A DNA stretch of 64,000 bases from Sphingobacterium sp. (GCA_031277685.1 JAITLV010000166.1:1-64000), one strand, 5' to 3'. Counted from the stretch's first letter, positions 19,350 to 28,574 are shown. Program-made: numbers and translations. Notes: generated by a model not told the origin, from the sequence alone.

Positions 19350-19388
19350 AAAGGTAGTGGTTGGATCATACTCAATCACTACCTTTTT
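19350..19388 (+). terminator. Intrinsic terminator of cassette 2
   Basis: A 10-bp perfect stem, AAAGGTAGTG (19350-19359) with CACTACCTTT (19377-19386), runs into a T-tract right after the DUF4302 stop. Position and shape fit termination of the four-gene operon. Confidence 0.85.
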
Positions 19389-20103
19389 AGGCTGAATAGA
19401 TGAAATCAAATTCAACGTTCTCTATTGACAGGATCGTTTTGCTGTTTGGTTCTCCAATCTGAATCCCTGTTTAATTATGTTTTTTACACTCAAAATTTCT
19501 AAGATTAATGTTTTATCATTTTTTTATTATAGTATTTAAAGTTATGGTTATTCTGTGTCCATTGGCTTTAATTGTGTTCAGCTTAATGGATCTTTAAAAG
19601 AGGAACTTTGAAAATTCAAGTGATCGAACTATGTATATAGCTTTGATCTTAGTTTTGCCTTTAATTGGATCTTCTATTTATCTGAATCAAAGACATAAAT
19701 TTCCATTAAAAAAGGTGGGATAATTCTTTTTGTTATTGATTCTTTCTTCTTGTTGAATTCCTTTCGCTTATCTATCAAATAAGTTAGATCATAGATCTTT
19801 ATTTTTTTAGGTCATCTCCTTGTTGTGATCCACCATGGAGATAAATAACGAGTGGATACTTCCGTGCAGCGATAAGTCTACCTTTTGATCTTGAATGACA
19901 GTGGTCTTTTGGAAGACAATATTCTGAATTGAGAGATGCTGCTATTAGCGGGATTTCTCCGCATTAATGAAACAGGGAAATTAATACTAAGCTTTTAAAA
20001 TCTACCGCAACTTGTATTATCTGATTTTCATCGAGAAGTGGATGTAGAATGAAATAATAAGGAATACCAAATTATCCGACTTTTTTATATTTTTGAGGTC
20101 TAA
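19389..20103. other. Non-coding or degenerate AT-rich stretch
   Basis: About 700 bases with stop codons in all frames. The only short ATG ORF of note is at 19631-19723 (30 residues, one hydrophobic helix). No repeat, RNA gene or recognisable protein remnant could be fixed here. Because the next feature is a broken gene, this stretch may be decayed sequence. Confidence 0.5.
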
Positions 20104-20871
20104 TATTGTCTTTCCAATACAAATTTCTATATAGATTTTTTGTGGAGTTGTTTTTTCCTGTATGTATTGGTCGAGTGGATCATGCAGACGACACAATATT
20201 TCGATCAAAAGCAACCTTGGAAAGACGAATTTTTGATGAGATTATTCGTCCAAATAATATTTGCTTATTTGCCTACCCTTTTTTATCTCGAATGTATAGA
20301 TCGGATCTACCTTCAGGTAACCGGACGGAGCCTTTTTAGGATTCCGCAAAATATACTTTAATTACCTTTCTCCATGGGTATTTCACTGATATATACATTG
20401 TTTTATAGTTTAATTTCCCTTTTTAGAGAATATACGAATGGCATCGAAAGCCAGGTAATCCCCCTAACTGAAGTACAGCGGGAGAAGACGCTAGACCTCA
20501 GACAAAGCTACTTACAGGATAACCCAGTCATAACGATTCGCTATGGCAAAGACATTCGACTGTTGGATTTGGACATCGTTTTAATATGCAACAGTAATGG
20601 AATGAACACGATCTATGAACGTAATCCATCCAATCCACCCATACATGATAGCCATCCCTTAAAATACCTCGTCGAACGATTAGATACTAGGCAATATTAC
20701 CAGATAACACGCTGGGAACTTGTGCACCGGAGCATTGTGAAAGGGTACGAGGTAAATGGCGATAAAAACTTTAGATTGGAGTTGGATTTTCAACTTGAGC
20801 AGCAGCTGGTAATCAACAAAGATAAAATCGATGATTTTGCGATATGGTTATTGCGAGATCAAGAGAAGTAA
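20104..20871 (+). pseudogene. Broken membrane-anchored LytTR-family transcription regulator
   Basis: Reading one frame from 20104 gives hydrophobic helices (FLWSCFFLYVLVEWI, then RLFVQIIFAYLPTLFYLECI), an in-frame TAA at 20359-20361, then directly in the same frame another helix (GISLIYTLFYSLISLF) and a full LytTR DNA-binding domain from about 20520 (VITIRYGKDIRLLDLDIVLI, RQYYQITRWELVHRSIVKGY). This is the build of Bacteroidota regulators with a four-helix membrane part and a C-terminal LytTR domain. The first helix and start codon are missing upstream as well. The downstream half (20374-20871, 165 codons) is still open and could yield a short product. A single sequencing error at 20359 is an alternative for the stop but would not restore the lost 5' end. 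Confidence 0.75.
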
Positions 20872-21039
20872 TCTTAAGTTTTCCACATGATGTTAATAAC
20901 AATGTGGAAAACGTTCTTGACCTTTCGGGTAGAAAATCGTGATTTTTGGCTGAACCTCATTAAACTAGCAAGTTAAGGGTGGCTTTAAAGTTTAACCACT
21001 TTTTTGTATATTTAGCTATACGATAGTAACCCTTTGCTA

Positions 21040-21225
21040 ATGAAAACCAAATTTATACTTGTTTTAACATTGTCCTTTATTGTCTGCTTCTCAATATCAG
21101 CTGCTGTATACTATTTTTTGGACGATAAATCTTCCGTTCGTAATTCCTTATTTGTGGGTTTTATTTCAAGCAGCATCGTGGTTTCTTTATTCTCAAAGTT
21201 TAACACTGCGGTACGGCGTACATAA
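21040..21225 (+). CDS. Small two-helix membrane protein of unknown function
   Basis: This 61-residue ORF starts MKTKFILVLTLSFIVC and has a second hydrophobic segment (SLFVGFISSSIVVSLF) plus a short basic C-terminus. It belongs to no family I recognise. An in-frame TTG at 21034 is less likely than the ATG at 21040. It lies in a loosely packed region between the broken LytTR gene and an inverted repeat, and has no operon partner. It is probably a real but orphan gene. Confidence 0.4.
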   Translation: MKTKFILVLTLSFIVCFSISAAVYYFLDDKSSVRNSLFVGFISSSIVVSLFSKFNTAVRRT

Positions 21226-21240
21226 TCATTACTTTTCTAA

Positions 21241-21392
21241 TACCAACTCCATACCAACTTATGGCCAACTCCTGACTGTAACTACCTTGTGTGCACAGTG
21301 AGTCCACGTTGAGTCAACCTTGTAATTGTGCAGTCACCATATTGACATTCTTTTAACAACTCGCATGCAGTCAGGAGTTGGTATGGAGTTAG
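21241..21392. repeat. Long interrupted inverted repeat
   Basis: The right arm 21368-21390 matches the left arm in two pieces: AGTTGGTATGGAGTT (21376-21390) is complementary to 21245-21259, and CAGTCAGGAGTTGG (21368-21381) is complementary to 21265-21278. The left arm carries a partial internal duplication (CCAACT repeated) that spreads the match. About 90 bases separate the arms. It could be a small mobile repeat, a recombination site or a structured RNA; it lacks the T-run of a terminator. Confidence 0.7.
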
Positions 21393-21522
21393 TCATAATT
21401 TATCTTCAAGAAAGTACCTCCAAAATTGTCAAATTTATAATCGTTGTTTTACTGCAATTTTGAAATTCCTAAAAATTAATTAAACTATTGATAGACAGGT
21501 GTTCTAGTGGTATATTTATTGT

Positions 21523-22257
21523 ATGGGAATAAATGATAACGGCTATATCAGGGGGCTAGTAGGGCCTCTTGTAAGTAGAAAGGTAGGAGCAAAGAATTAT
21601 ATTCAAAGCAGACCGCATCGTGTAAAACAAAACGCAGAAACAAAGAACGCAGGCAAAGACTTTGGACAGGCAAGCCGTGCCGCAGCGGCAATTCGGCAAG
21701 CGTTCAACTTGGTACATCAAAAACTGCATGATGGACAGATGGGCAATCGATTAAACCGACAAGTATATCGGGCGATGAAAACAAATATCAGTGACGATAA
21801 GGGGGCGTTGTGCCTAAACAATTGTGCCCTAGACAGATTGGTCAATTTCCAATTCAATGAACATTGTCACATGCAGGATGCATTGAGCATTGATCCCGCA
21901 GTTAAACTGACGGAGGAGAACCAGATCGAAATTTCATTTCCGATGTTTGACATAAAGCGAGCATTATTGCTGCCCAAAGGCTGTAATGCCATCGTCTTTA
22001 AATTCCATACCTTTTCTTTCAATTTCAAAGAAAGAGAGTTTGAAGAAGTAAAAGATGAAGAATGGGAGATTGATATTGTATACGGGCAGGATCAAATTCC
22101 GGCCAAGACGATAAGCATTCCATGCGACGAATTTATGGGTACCCCTATGCTTGTCGGATTTACGATCATATATCTTCATAAAAATGGTCGGCGGTGCAAT
22201 GTGCTCAACGAAATTGATTGTACTCCTGCAACTATTCTGGCTGCTTTCCAGCTGTAA
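21523..22257 (+). CDS. Conserved-looking hypothetical protein, unknown function
   Basis: This 244-residue protein has no signal peptide and no membrane helix. The N-terminus (MGINDNGYIRGLVGPLVSRK) is Gly-rich, followed by a basic, Ala- and Gln-rich helical part (about 30-90, with QASRAAAAIRQAFNLVHQKL), a Cys-containing middle (LCLNNCALDRL), and a beta-rich C-terminal half (about 120-240). The opening reminds me of a group of Bacteroidota hypothetical proteins that begin MGxxxxGxxxGxxGxxV, but I cannot name a function. It stands alone, with a promoter-like box ending 4 bases before its ATG. Confidence 0.65.
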   Translation: MGINDNGYIRGLVGPLVSRKVGAKNYIQSRPHRVKQNAETKNAGKDFGQASRAAAAIRQAFNLVHQKLHDGQMGNRLNRQVYRAMKTNISDDKGALCLNNCALDRLVNFQFNEHCHMQDALSIDPAVKLTEENQIEISFPMFDIKRALLLPKGCNAIVFKFHTFSFNFKEREFEEVKDEEWEIDIVYGQDQIPAKTISIPCDEFMGTPMLVGFTIIYLHKNGRRCNVLNEIDCTPATILAAFQL

Positions 22258-22586
22258 AAGTGGTCTTAATCTGTACTTCTATTTTTCTCCATCGGAACGG
22301 ACATCCTTTCACCGCTCCATCCCCCTCATTCACCGACTTTTTCCTAATGTTAGTCTAAATGTAATAAAATCGCAGGCTGCGTTGTCTTAATTTTGAATCA
22401 GAAACCATCATGAGCTACAGCAATTTGTAGATAGAACATAAAACATGTTGCTCATGATAGCTTCATTGCCGATAAGAGAAAAATTAAAGAATGAAAGTTG
22501 AAGGAAATGTTGCAACAAAATCAACATCCCTGCGACTACTAGAAAAGAGACAATAAAAAAACTAACACTATAAAGTAGAAACGATT
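22258..22586. other. Intergenic stretch with one hairpin
   Basis: About 330 bases. A 9-bp perfect stem pairs ATCATGAGC (22407-22415) with GCTCATGAT (22450-22458) around a 34-base loop. The remainder leads into the start of the NTF2-like gene, and no clear promoter was found. Confidence 0.5.
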
Positions 22587-23018
22587 ATGAAAACTTTAGT
22601 AAAAACATTCGCAGCAGTAGCTTTGCTTACCGTTTCAACATTCACAATGGCAGCTGGTAATCCTGGAAAGGGATTGAATTTATCCACTGCCGACTTGGCC
22701 ATCGATAGTTATGTGTCAGTAATGACAGAAGGTGTATCTGGTGGTGTAGAGCAATTATTTGCTTCCGATTTCAGCCAGAAGATTCAAGGTGAAAATGCGC
22801 GTACAAATAAACGCTCAGACGTGATTTCATTCTTGAAAAAACAAAAAGGGGAAAAATTGAACTGTAGTACCAATACGGAGATTTTAGAAGAGTCTGAAAA
22901 TTATATGGTGGCACGCATTACCATGAAGTTTGAAACATTTACAAAAACGGACTTGGTTACCTTGGTGAATGAAGCAGGAAGCTGGAGGATTGCAAGTTCG
23001 GTCAACACATACAAATAG
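22587..23018 (+). CDS. Secreted NTF2-like (lumazine-binding-like) protein
   Basis: This 143-residue protein has a signal peptide (MKTLVKTFAAVALLTVSTFTMAA). The mature domain is the size and pattern of an NTF2/SnoaL-like cone fold: an N-terminal helix (LAIDSYVSVMTEGVSGGVEQLF), a middle strand region (SDVISFLKKQKG, CSTNTEILEESENYMVARITMKFET) and a final strand with the typical SWRIASSVNTY ending. It resembles the putative lumazine-binding family of Bacteroidota. A catalytic function is not visible; such proteins are often small-ligand binders or scaffolds in the periplasm. It is monocistronic, ended by a terminator 33 bases downstream. Confidence 0.75.
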   Translation: MKTLVKTFAAVALLTVSTFTMAAGNPGKGLNLSTADLAIDSYVSVMTEGVSGGVEQLFASDFSQKIQGENARTNKRSDVISFLKKQKGEKLNCSTNTEILEESENYMVARITMKFETFTKTDLVTLVNEAGSWRIASSVNTYK

Positions 23019-23050
23019 AAACTGTTTAATTAAATTCATATGTTTATTTT

Positions 23051-23081
23051 AAGCCACGTCGGGATGATGTGGCTTTTTTGT
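23051..23081 (+). terminator. Intrinsic terminator of the NTF2-like gene
   Basis: AAGCCAC (23051-23057) pairs with GTGGCTT (23069-23075), extended by two inner pairs, and is followed by TTTTT. It is well placed after the stop at 23018. Confidence 0.85.
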
Positions 23082-23356
23082 TTTCGGAGGCCTCTCCTTA
23101 TAATAACTCAGGTGTTTAAGAAAAGATTGCCCTAATGGATTTGCATCGTCCTACGAAAAAATATCATGCAATATGTTTTTTTATTAAACCGCTTGTAGTT
23201 AGATGTTTATGTGTTTTGTTGTGGCGAGTATTGCATGTGTTATTACTATCTTTTTGAAATAAATATCAGTAATTGATAACAAATTAGATTTGAAGACGTT
23301 TTATTATCTATAAGTATATGTAATAAAATTGATATAAAATAAACGTGCGATAACGA
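23082..23356. other. AT-rich upstream region of the SusC at 23440
   Basis: About 275 bases without a supported ORF or repeat. It lies between the NTF2-like terminator and a promoter-like element for the next operon. Confidence 0.5.
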
Positions 23357-23389
23357 TTTGATGTGTCAATTTGGTTGCCTTTATTTTTT
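23357..23389 (+). promoter_or_regulatory. Bacteroidota-type promoter for the SusC/SusD pair
   Basis: TTTG at 23357-23360, a 21-base spacer, and TATTTTTT at 23382-23389 match TTTG-N19-21-TAnnTTTG with one mismatch. The SusC ATG at 23440 would be about 45 bases after the start of transcription. A housekeeping-type promoter fits the absence of a sigma/FecR pair here. Confidence 0.5.
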
Positions 23390-23439
23390 GCTTGGAACGT
23401 CATTATTTCAATTAGATTCTTACTATAAATACTTAACGT

Positions 23440-26400
23440 ATGATGCACCCCCTAAACCACACTCTTCTCTTTGCCTGCGGTTTTATTCTTTTCTGCCACG
23501 ATGGGCAGGCTCACACTATCGAAATCAAGTCCCGTGCTAATATAGCTGCTTTCGCTAAACCGCCCTCTTTCCGTACACTTGATACCATCGGGATTAGTGG
23601 TAAAGTCACAGACTCAGTGGGAATAGCAATTGCGGGAGTGGTCGTTACTGAAAAGAAAACGGGTAGTAGCGGATTGTCGGATGAAACTGGAGCGTTCAAG
23701 CTTTCAGCAGATCCCAATGGAATTTTGGTCTTTATAAAAACCGGATATGCAATTAAAGAAGTGCATGTAAACAATCAGAAATTGATAGAAGTCTCCCTGT
23801 CAACCGGTACTGCCGAGTCTAAAGCGGATTCAACTGCCCAAAGTTCAGATGCCACAGGCGCTGCTCTAGCTGGTCGGGATAGTATGACAAATGTCACTGC
23901 TGGCCGGGATAGCACGACAAAAATAGTTGCGAATCAGGATAGTACTACACAGGCTGCAGGTAGCACGAATAACGCTGGAGGGGTGTCTGTCGGAAAAACA
24001 TCAGTGACTGGTACTGTTACTGGTCCCAAAGGGCCTTTGCCAGGCGTGACAGTGGCGGTCGTCGGTACCAATGTCTCTGCGAGTACAGATGAAGCCGGTA
24101 AATTTCGAATCTCCGCCGGTCCGAAGAATCAACTGAAATTTTCTTCGCTTGGTTTTGAATCCATCACCCAGCTCGTTGGCAATCGAAAAAATATACAGGT
24201 TGTCCTGAGTGGGGAAACCAAAGTGCTTGATTCTGTGCAGGTCGTAGCCGTAGGATATGGTACGATGAATCGCGCAACACTACCGAGTGCGGTATCGAGT
24301 ATTGGTGCGAATGAAATCAAAGATGAAGTATTACCAAGTATTACGCAGGCAATACAAGGTAAGGCAGGTGGTGTTCAGGTCACACAGAAGTCTGGTTCGC
24401 CGGGAGGAGGGATCAGCATCCGTGTAAGAGGTACGACATCAATCAATGCTAGTTCGGATCCATTATATGTTGTAGATGGGATCCCGGTCAATAGTACGAC
24501 CAACTTCACCGGAGGATCTACATTTGATTTCGGAGGTGGTACACAAGGTATCAATGTATTATCCTCGATCAACCCTTCCGATGTCCAATCTATCGAAATA
24601 TTAAAAGACGCGGCATCCTCATCAATCTATGGTTCGAGAGCTGCAAACGGCGTAGTCTTGATTACGACTAAGAAAGGTGTAGCTGGACAGAGTGAATTCA
24701 ACTTCAATATGTACGAAGGGTTCTCACAGGTGCCGAAAGAGCGGTATTACGATTTTATGAATACGGAGCAGTATCAGGATTATATGAAGGATTATTACAA
24801 AATCCTACAGCAACAGGATCCTAAAGCAGTCATTCCGGAGCAGATATTCTCAAACCCTAATGTCAATACGAACTGGCAGGATGCGATTTTCAGAAATGCA
24901 GGAACCAGAAGTTACGAGCTTTCTTCAAGAGGTGGGAGCGAGAAGACGCAATATTATACCTCCATTGGCTATATGAAACAGGGTGGTGTACTTTTGGGAT
25001 CCGATTTCAATCGGTTAAGTGGCCGTATAAATCTCGATCATCAGCACAATGAGAAACTTAGATTTTCTACAGCGATTAATCTCACGAGAGCTGTGAACCA
25101 CCGCGTACAGGAAGAAAACTCCAAAGAAGGTGCGACCAAGAGCGGTATATTTTCTCCACCGAACTTAATGGTGTACGATGCGGCTGGCAACTTCGTCTAT
25201 GACCAGGTAAGAGCGACACGTGAAAATCCCGTCGCTATGCTAACACTTCCGACCAATGAAGCGCAGACTTTTCGCGTATTGGCAAATGCTAGTGCTGAAT
25301 ACAATATTCTTCCTGAGCTTTTACTCAAGACAAGTTTCGGTACGGATATCAGTTTTATTGATGAGACGTTCTTTATGCCTCCCGTGGGACTTCGTTCCTA
25401 CGCTAGTCAGGGCGGTATCGGTGCTCGCCGTAATACCCGGGATCAGCTTTGGATCAATGAGACAACGTTGACGTATGATAAGAAATTCGGAGATCACAGC
25501 ATAAATGTTTTGGGTGGTTTTTCAGTTCAAGAATCCAGACTTGACTTTGTCCATGGTCAACGTTCAAATTTCCCGAATAATGATATTCCCTATATTACTG
25601 CTGGAGGTGTTATAACCGGTGCAAATTCTTATCCAGAAGAATGGGCTATTGCCTCTGGTTTTGCCCGTGCGACATATATTTATAAAGATAAATACATCCT
25701 CAATGCAAATGTGCGCTCGGATGGCTCGTCACGTTTTGGAGCCGACAATCGTTGGGCCGTATTTCCGTCATTTGCGGGAGCATGGAGACTAACAGAAGAA
25801 GACTTCTTAAAAGATTCTAAGGTGCTCGATGATCTAAAACTTCGTGCGAGCTGGGGGATTACAGGTAATCAAAATATTGGGAACTATGCTAGCCGTTCAT
25901 TATACTCTAGTGGCAACAACTACATGGGGCTCGCTGGCTTTGTACCGAATGTATTGGGCGATCGCAATTTAAAATGGGAAACCACCAATCAATGGAATGT
26001 AGGTGTTGATGCTGGCTTCCTGGGGAATAGAATATCAATATTGGCCGATTACTACTACAAGAAAACAACGGACCTGCTGATCGGACTCCCTATTCTGACC
26101 AGCTCAGGTTATCTCAACCGATTTACCAATTCTGGTGACATAGAAAATAAAGGTTTCGAATTTGAATTAACCACCAAAAACTTAGTTGGTGAATTTAAGT
26201 GGACCACTTCCCTGAACATGACCTTTAATAGAAATAAAGTAGTTGCATTACCTGATGGATTGACAGAAATGCGTGGCGGGGTAGGCGATCTGAACCGTGC
26301 AATAGTAGGGCAACCTCTCGGCGTATTCTATGGCTGGCAAGCGACGGGTGTTAATCCACAGACCGGAATGATCGATTATTTAGGTGCTGATGGCTCCGCA

Positions 26401-26958
26401 GTAACACCAACAGATTACAAAGATCAAAGGATGATCGGCGACCCTAACCCATCGTTTTTTGGAGGTATTACCAACAATTTTGCTTATAAGAATTTCGATC
26501 TAAGTATACAGGGGCAATTCACCTATGGGAATGATATATTCAACTATAACTTGGCTTCAGGCTTGGAGGGATTCAATCCGAGTTCCAATCAATTTGTTGA
26601 CTTTGTGGATAGATGGAGGGCACCGGGCGATATTACTGACGTGCCGAGGCCAGCACCGGGCGACCTTAACAATGGAGCAATATCATCTAGGTTTGTCGAG
26701 GATGGCTCATTCTTTAGACTTAGAAATATCACATTTGGTTATACATTGCCATCCAGTGTCGCAGAGAAGATCAAAATGAAAAACCTCCGTTGGTATGCTA
26801 CGGTGCAGAACGCATTCGTATTCACAAGCTATAGAGGTTACGATCCTGAGGTAAGCTCAAGCCACGGTGGTGCCAACACAGGACTGATTTATGGATACGA
26901 CTACGGAAGTTATCCACAGCCACGTATCTTCACGACAGGTATTAATGTAACGTTCTAA
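23440..26958 (+). CDS. SusC/RagA-family TonB-dependent receptor with two carboxypeptidase-regulatory-like domains
   Basis: This 1172-residue outer-membrane importer has a signal-like N-terminus (NHTLLFACGFILF), a first carboxypeptidase-regulatory-like domain at about 51-122, a Ser/Thr/Ala/Asp linker at about 123-187 with three 10-residue repeats (AGRDSMTNVT, AGRDSTTKIV, ANQDSTTQAA), a second such domain at about 188-258, the plug (GYGTMNRATLPSAVSSI, ISIRVRGTTSINA, DPLYVVDGIPV, SIEILKDAASSSIYGSRAANG) and a barrel ending TTGINVTF. There is no STN domain, so FecR signalling is not expected, and no sigma/FecR pair is adjacent. It pairs with the SusD at 27108. Substrate is unknown. The doubled domain is unusual for the family. 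Confidence 0.94.
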   Translation: MMHPLNHTLLFACGFILFCHDGQAHTIEIKSRANIAAFAKPPSFRTLDTIGISGKVTDSVGIAIAGVVVTEKKTGSSGLSDETGAFKLSADPNGILVFIKTGYAIKEVHVNNQKLIEVSLSTGTAESKADSTAQSSDATGAALAGRDSMTNVTAGRDSTTKIVANQDSTTQAAGSTNNAGGVSVGKTSVTGTVTGPKGPLPGVTVAVVGTNVSASTDEAGKFRISAGPKNQLKFSSLGFESITQLVGNRKNIQVVLSGETKVLDSVQVVAVGYGTMNRATLPSAVSSIGANEIKDEVLPSITQAIQGKAGGVQVTQKSGSPGGGISIRVRGTTSINASSDPLYVVDGIPVNSTTNFTGGSTFDFGGGTQGINVLSSINPSDVQSIEILKDAASSSIYGSRAANGVVLITTKKGVAGQSEFNFNMYEGFSQVPKERYYDFMNTEQYQDYMKDYYKILQQQDPKAVIPEQIFSNPNVNTNWQDAIFRNAGTRSYELSSRGGSEKTQYYTSIGYMKQGGVLLGSDFNRLSGRINLDHQHNEKLRFSTAINLTRAVNHRVQEENSKEGATKSGIFSPPNLMVYDAAGNFVYDQVRATRENPVAMLTLPTNEAQTFRVLANASAEYNILPELLLKTSFGTDISFIDETFFMPPVGLRSYASQGGIGARRNTRDQLWINETTLTYDKKFGDHSINVLGGFSVQESRLDFVHGQRSNFPNNDIPYITAGGVITGANSYPEEWAIASGFARATYIYKDKYILNANVRSDGSSRFGADNRWAVFPSFAGAWRLTEEDFLKDSKVLDDLKLRASWGITGNQNIGNYASRSLYSSGNNYMGLAGFVPNVLGDRNLKWETTNQWNVGVDAGFLGNRISILADYYYKKTTDLLIGLPILTSSGYLNRFTNSGDIENKGFEFELTTKNLVGEFKWTTSLNMTFNRNKVVALPDGLTEMRGGVGDLNRAIVGQPLGVFYGWQATGVNPQTGMIDYLGADGSAVTPTDYKDQRMIGDPNPSFFGGITNNFAYKNFDLSIQGQFTYGNDIFNYNLASGLEGFNPSSNQFVDFVDRWRAPGDITDVPRPAPGDLNNGAISSRFVEDGSFFRLRNITFGYTLPSSVAEKIKMKNLRWYATVQNAFVFTSYRGYDPEVSSSHGGANTGLIYGYDYGSYPQPRIFTTGINVTF

Positions 26959-27107
26959 ACACGCTAATAATGAAAAATGAAGCTGATGGTGGTAGCGATT
27001 TATTGTCTCTAAGGCCTCCTAAAACTGGATGAAATTTGAATAAATAAAGCAATTGGGGTAAGCTTATCAGCACATGTAAAACATACATTCCTAAATAATT
27101 TGTACGG

Positions 27108-28481
27108 ATGAAAAAAAATAAAATAATATTAATTTTTTTGGTGACCATGATAGCCACTTGTGCAATATCATGTTCTAAATTCTTAGATCGAGATCCTCTT
27201 GGCCAGACAACCCAGGATAAATTTTTCAATTCCGAAACCAATGCGAATGCCGCTGTTTTGGGAATGTACCGGACAATGATGAATTCCTATTCTTTTGGTC
27301 AGTCCATTATCGTCGTTCCAGAGTTTTCTGCAGTCCATGTTCGGCATTCGGCCAGCTTTCCTGAATACCAAAACTTTTCAGAACACAAAATACAAGCGAT
27401 CAATCCTTGGATTGCCAATATGTGGCAAGCTGTGTATACAACGATCAATGCGGCCAATCAGGTGATTGAGGAAGTCCCTAAGATGACCGAAACAATGATC
27501 TCTGAGGACAAGAAAAATATATTTGTGGGGGAAGCTAAATTTATTAGGGCATTGCACTATTTTTTTCTGGTTAGGGCCTTTAATAAAGCTCCATTAAAAC
27601 TTTCCTATACCAAAGAAGGGGATAATATTGATATCGCCGAATCTGACAAAGCCGCACTCTATACACAGATCGTTAAAGATCTAACGGATGCTATTGCTGG
27701 GCTTCCCAAAGACAATCCGAACACTGGAGATGCAGCCAAGGGGCGAGCTTCTTATTGGGCGGCGAAGGCACTGTTGGCAAAGGTCTATCTGTATCAAGCC
27801 TCCATTACCAATGATTACAAGAAGGCCGCAGATATGGCCAGTGAAGTACTGACAGCAGGTAGCTTTAGCCTGGTGACGGATTACAGTACGATTTGGACTA
27901 CACAAAATACAAATGAAGCTATTTTCGAAATTCAATTTGACGATCAAGCAACAAATCCACTTGCAGCAGTTGCAAATGACAATCCCAGTGTGCTATTCTT
28001 TGCCAGAGACTCTGCAATCCTTGACATCTATGCAGAACAGGATAAGCGAAGGGATTTTACGGTAAAAAAGGGTAGTGGCAATAACTATTTCATGGGTAAG
28101 TTCCCGAATTTTTCGCCTGCTAGTCAAAATGTAACTGTTATTCGGCTTGCAGAGATTTATTTAATCCATGCGGAAGCTAAAGCGCGTGTGGATAATACTG
28201 TGAGTACTACTGCGTATAATTCGTTAAAGGCCGTACAGACGCGTGCAGGAGTTTCCGTCCCAATTGATACGTATGGTAATTTGGAGAAGTTCATCACTGC
28301 TGTGCAAGAAGAAAAAGAAAAGGAACTCATGTTTGAAGGTGAAACCTGGTTTGATTTTAGTCGCACTAAATTAGCGCTTAAAAAATATGAAAACCTGAAA
28401 GACGAGAATTTCCTTTTGTACCCCATTCCTTCTGCTCAAATAAGTTTGGGTACTGGGCTGACACAAAATCCAGGATATTGA
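27108..28481 (+). CDS. SusD/RagB-family substrate-binding lipoprotein
   Basis: This 457-residue lipoprotein has a signal ending CAISC and the mature start SKFLDRDPLGQTTQDKFFNS, typical of SusD proteins. The helical core has VGEAKFIRALHYFFLVRAFNKAPL and ASYWAAKALLAKVYLYQ; near the C-terminus KEKELMFEGETWFDFSRTK is the family signature, and it ends LLYPIPSAQISLGTGLTQNPGY. It is the surface partner of the SusC 149 bases upstream, a longer gap than in the other pairs of this window. The mature start and C-terminal signature resemble glycan-type SusDs, but no glycosidase gene is nearby to confirm a sugar substrate. Confidence 0.95.
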   Translation: MKKNKIILIFLVTMIATCAISCSKFLDRDPLGQTTQDKFFNSETNANAAVLGMYRTMMNSYSFGQSIIVVPEFSAVHVRHSASFPEYQNFSEHKIQAINPWIANMWQAVYTTINAANQVIEEVPKMTETMISEDKKNIFVGEAKFIRALHYFFLVRAFNKAPLKLSYTKEGDNIDIAESDKAALYTQIVKDLTDAIAGLPKDNPNTGDAAKGRASYWAAKALLAKVYLYQASITNDYKKAADMASEVLTAGSFSLVTDYSTIWTTQNTNEAIFEIQFDDQATNPLAAVANDNPSVLFFARDSAILDIYAEQDKRRDFTVKKGSGNNYFMGKFPNFSPASQNVTVIRLAEIYLIHAEAKARVDNTVSTTAYNSLKAVQTRAGVSVPIDTYGNLEKFITAVQEEKEKELMFEGETWFDFSRTKLALKKYENLKDENFLLYPIPSAQISLGTGLTQNPGY

Positions 28482-28574
28482 TAGGTGTAGGTACTTTGTA
28501 GTCTTGGTGTTTCGTAAACAGCCGGATCGGTAGAGCAGCTATCGTTGCCGGTTTAATCAAATTCATACTTATTT

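Noticed and set aside
19631..19723. 30-codon ORF with one hydrophobic helix (ALILVLPLIGSSIYL)
   Set aside because: It faintly recalls the N-terminal membrane motif of phospholipase-D-like proteins, but is too short and isolated to call.
20106..20339. Alternative-frame ORF overlapping the broken LytTR gene
   Set aside because: The other frame carries the membrane helices and joins the LytTR domain, so this one is a shadow.
21080..21301. ORF overlapping the small two-helix membrane gene and the inverted repeat
   Set aside because: It has no start context or domain, and it runs through the repeat arm.
22151..22390. ORF with a lipobox-like WLLSSC segment at the end of the 244-residue gene
   Set aside because: Overlaps the supported gene in another frame for nearly half its length; the lipobox is preceded by too long an N-terminus.
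23869..23958. 30-base direct repeats read as a CRISPR-like array
   Set aside because: The repeats are imperfect, contiguous without spacers, and in frame within the SusC linker.
28521..28565. tRNA D-arm-like sequence (GGTAGAGCAGC) followed by GGTTTAATCAAATTC
   Set aside because: No acceptor stem or anticodon arm can be formed; the bases are better explained by a stable hairpin downstream of the SusD gene.
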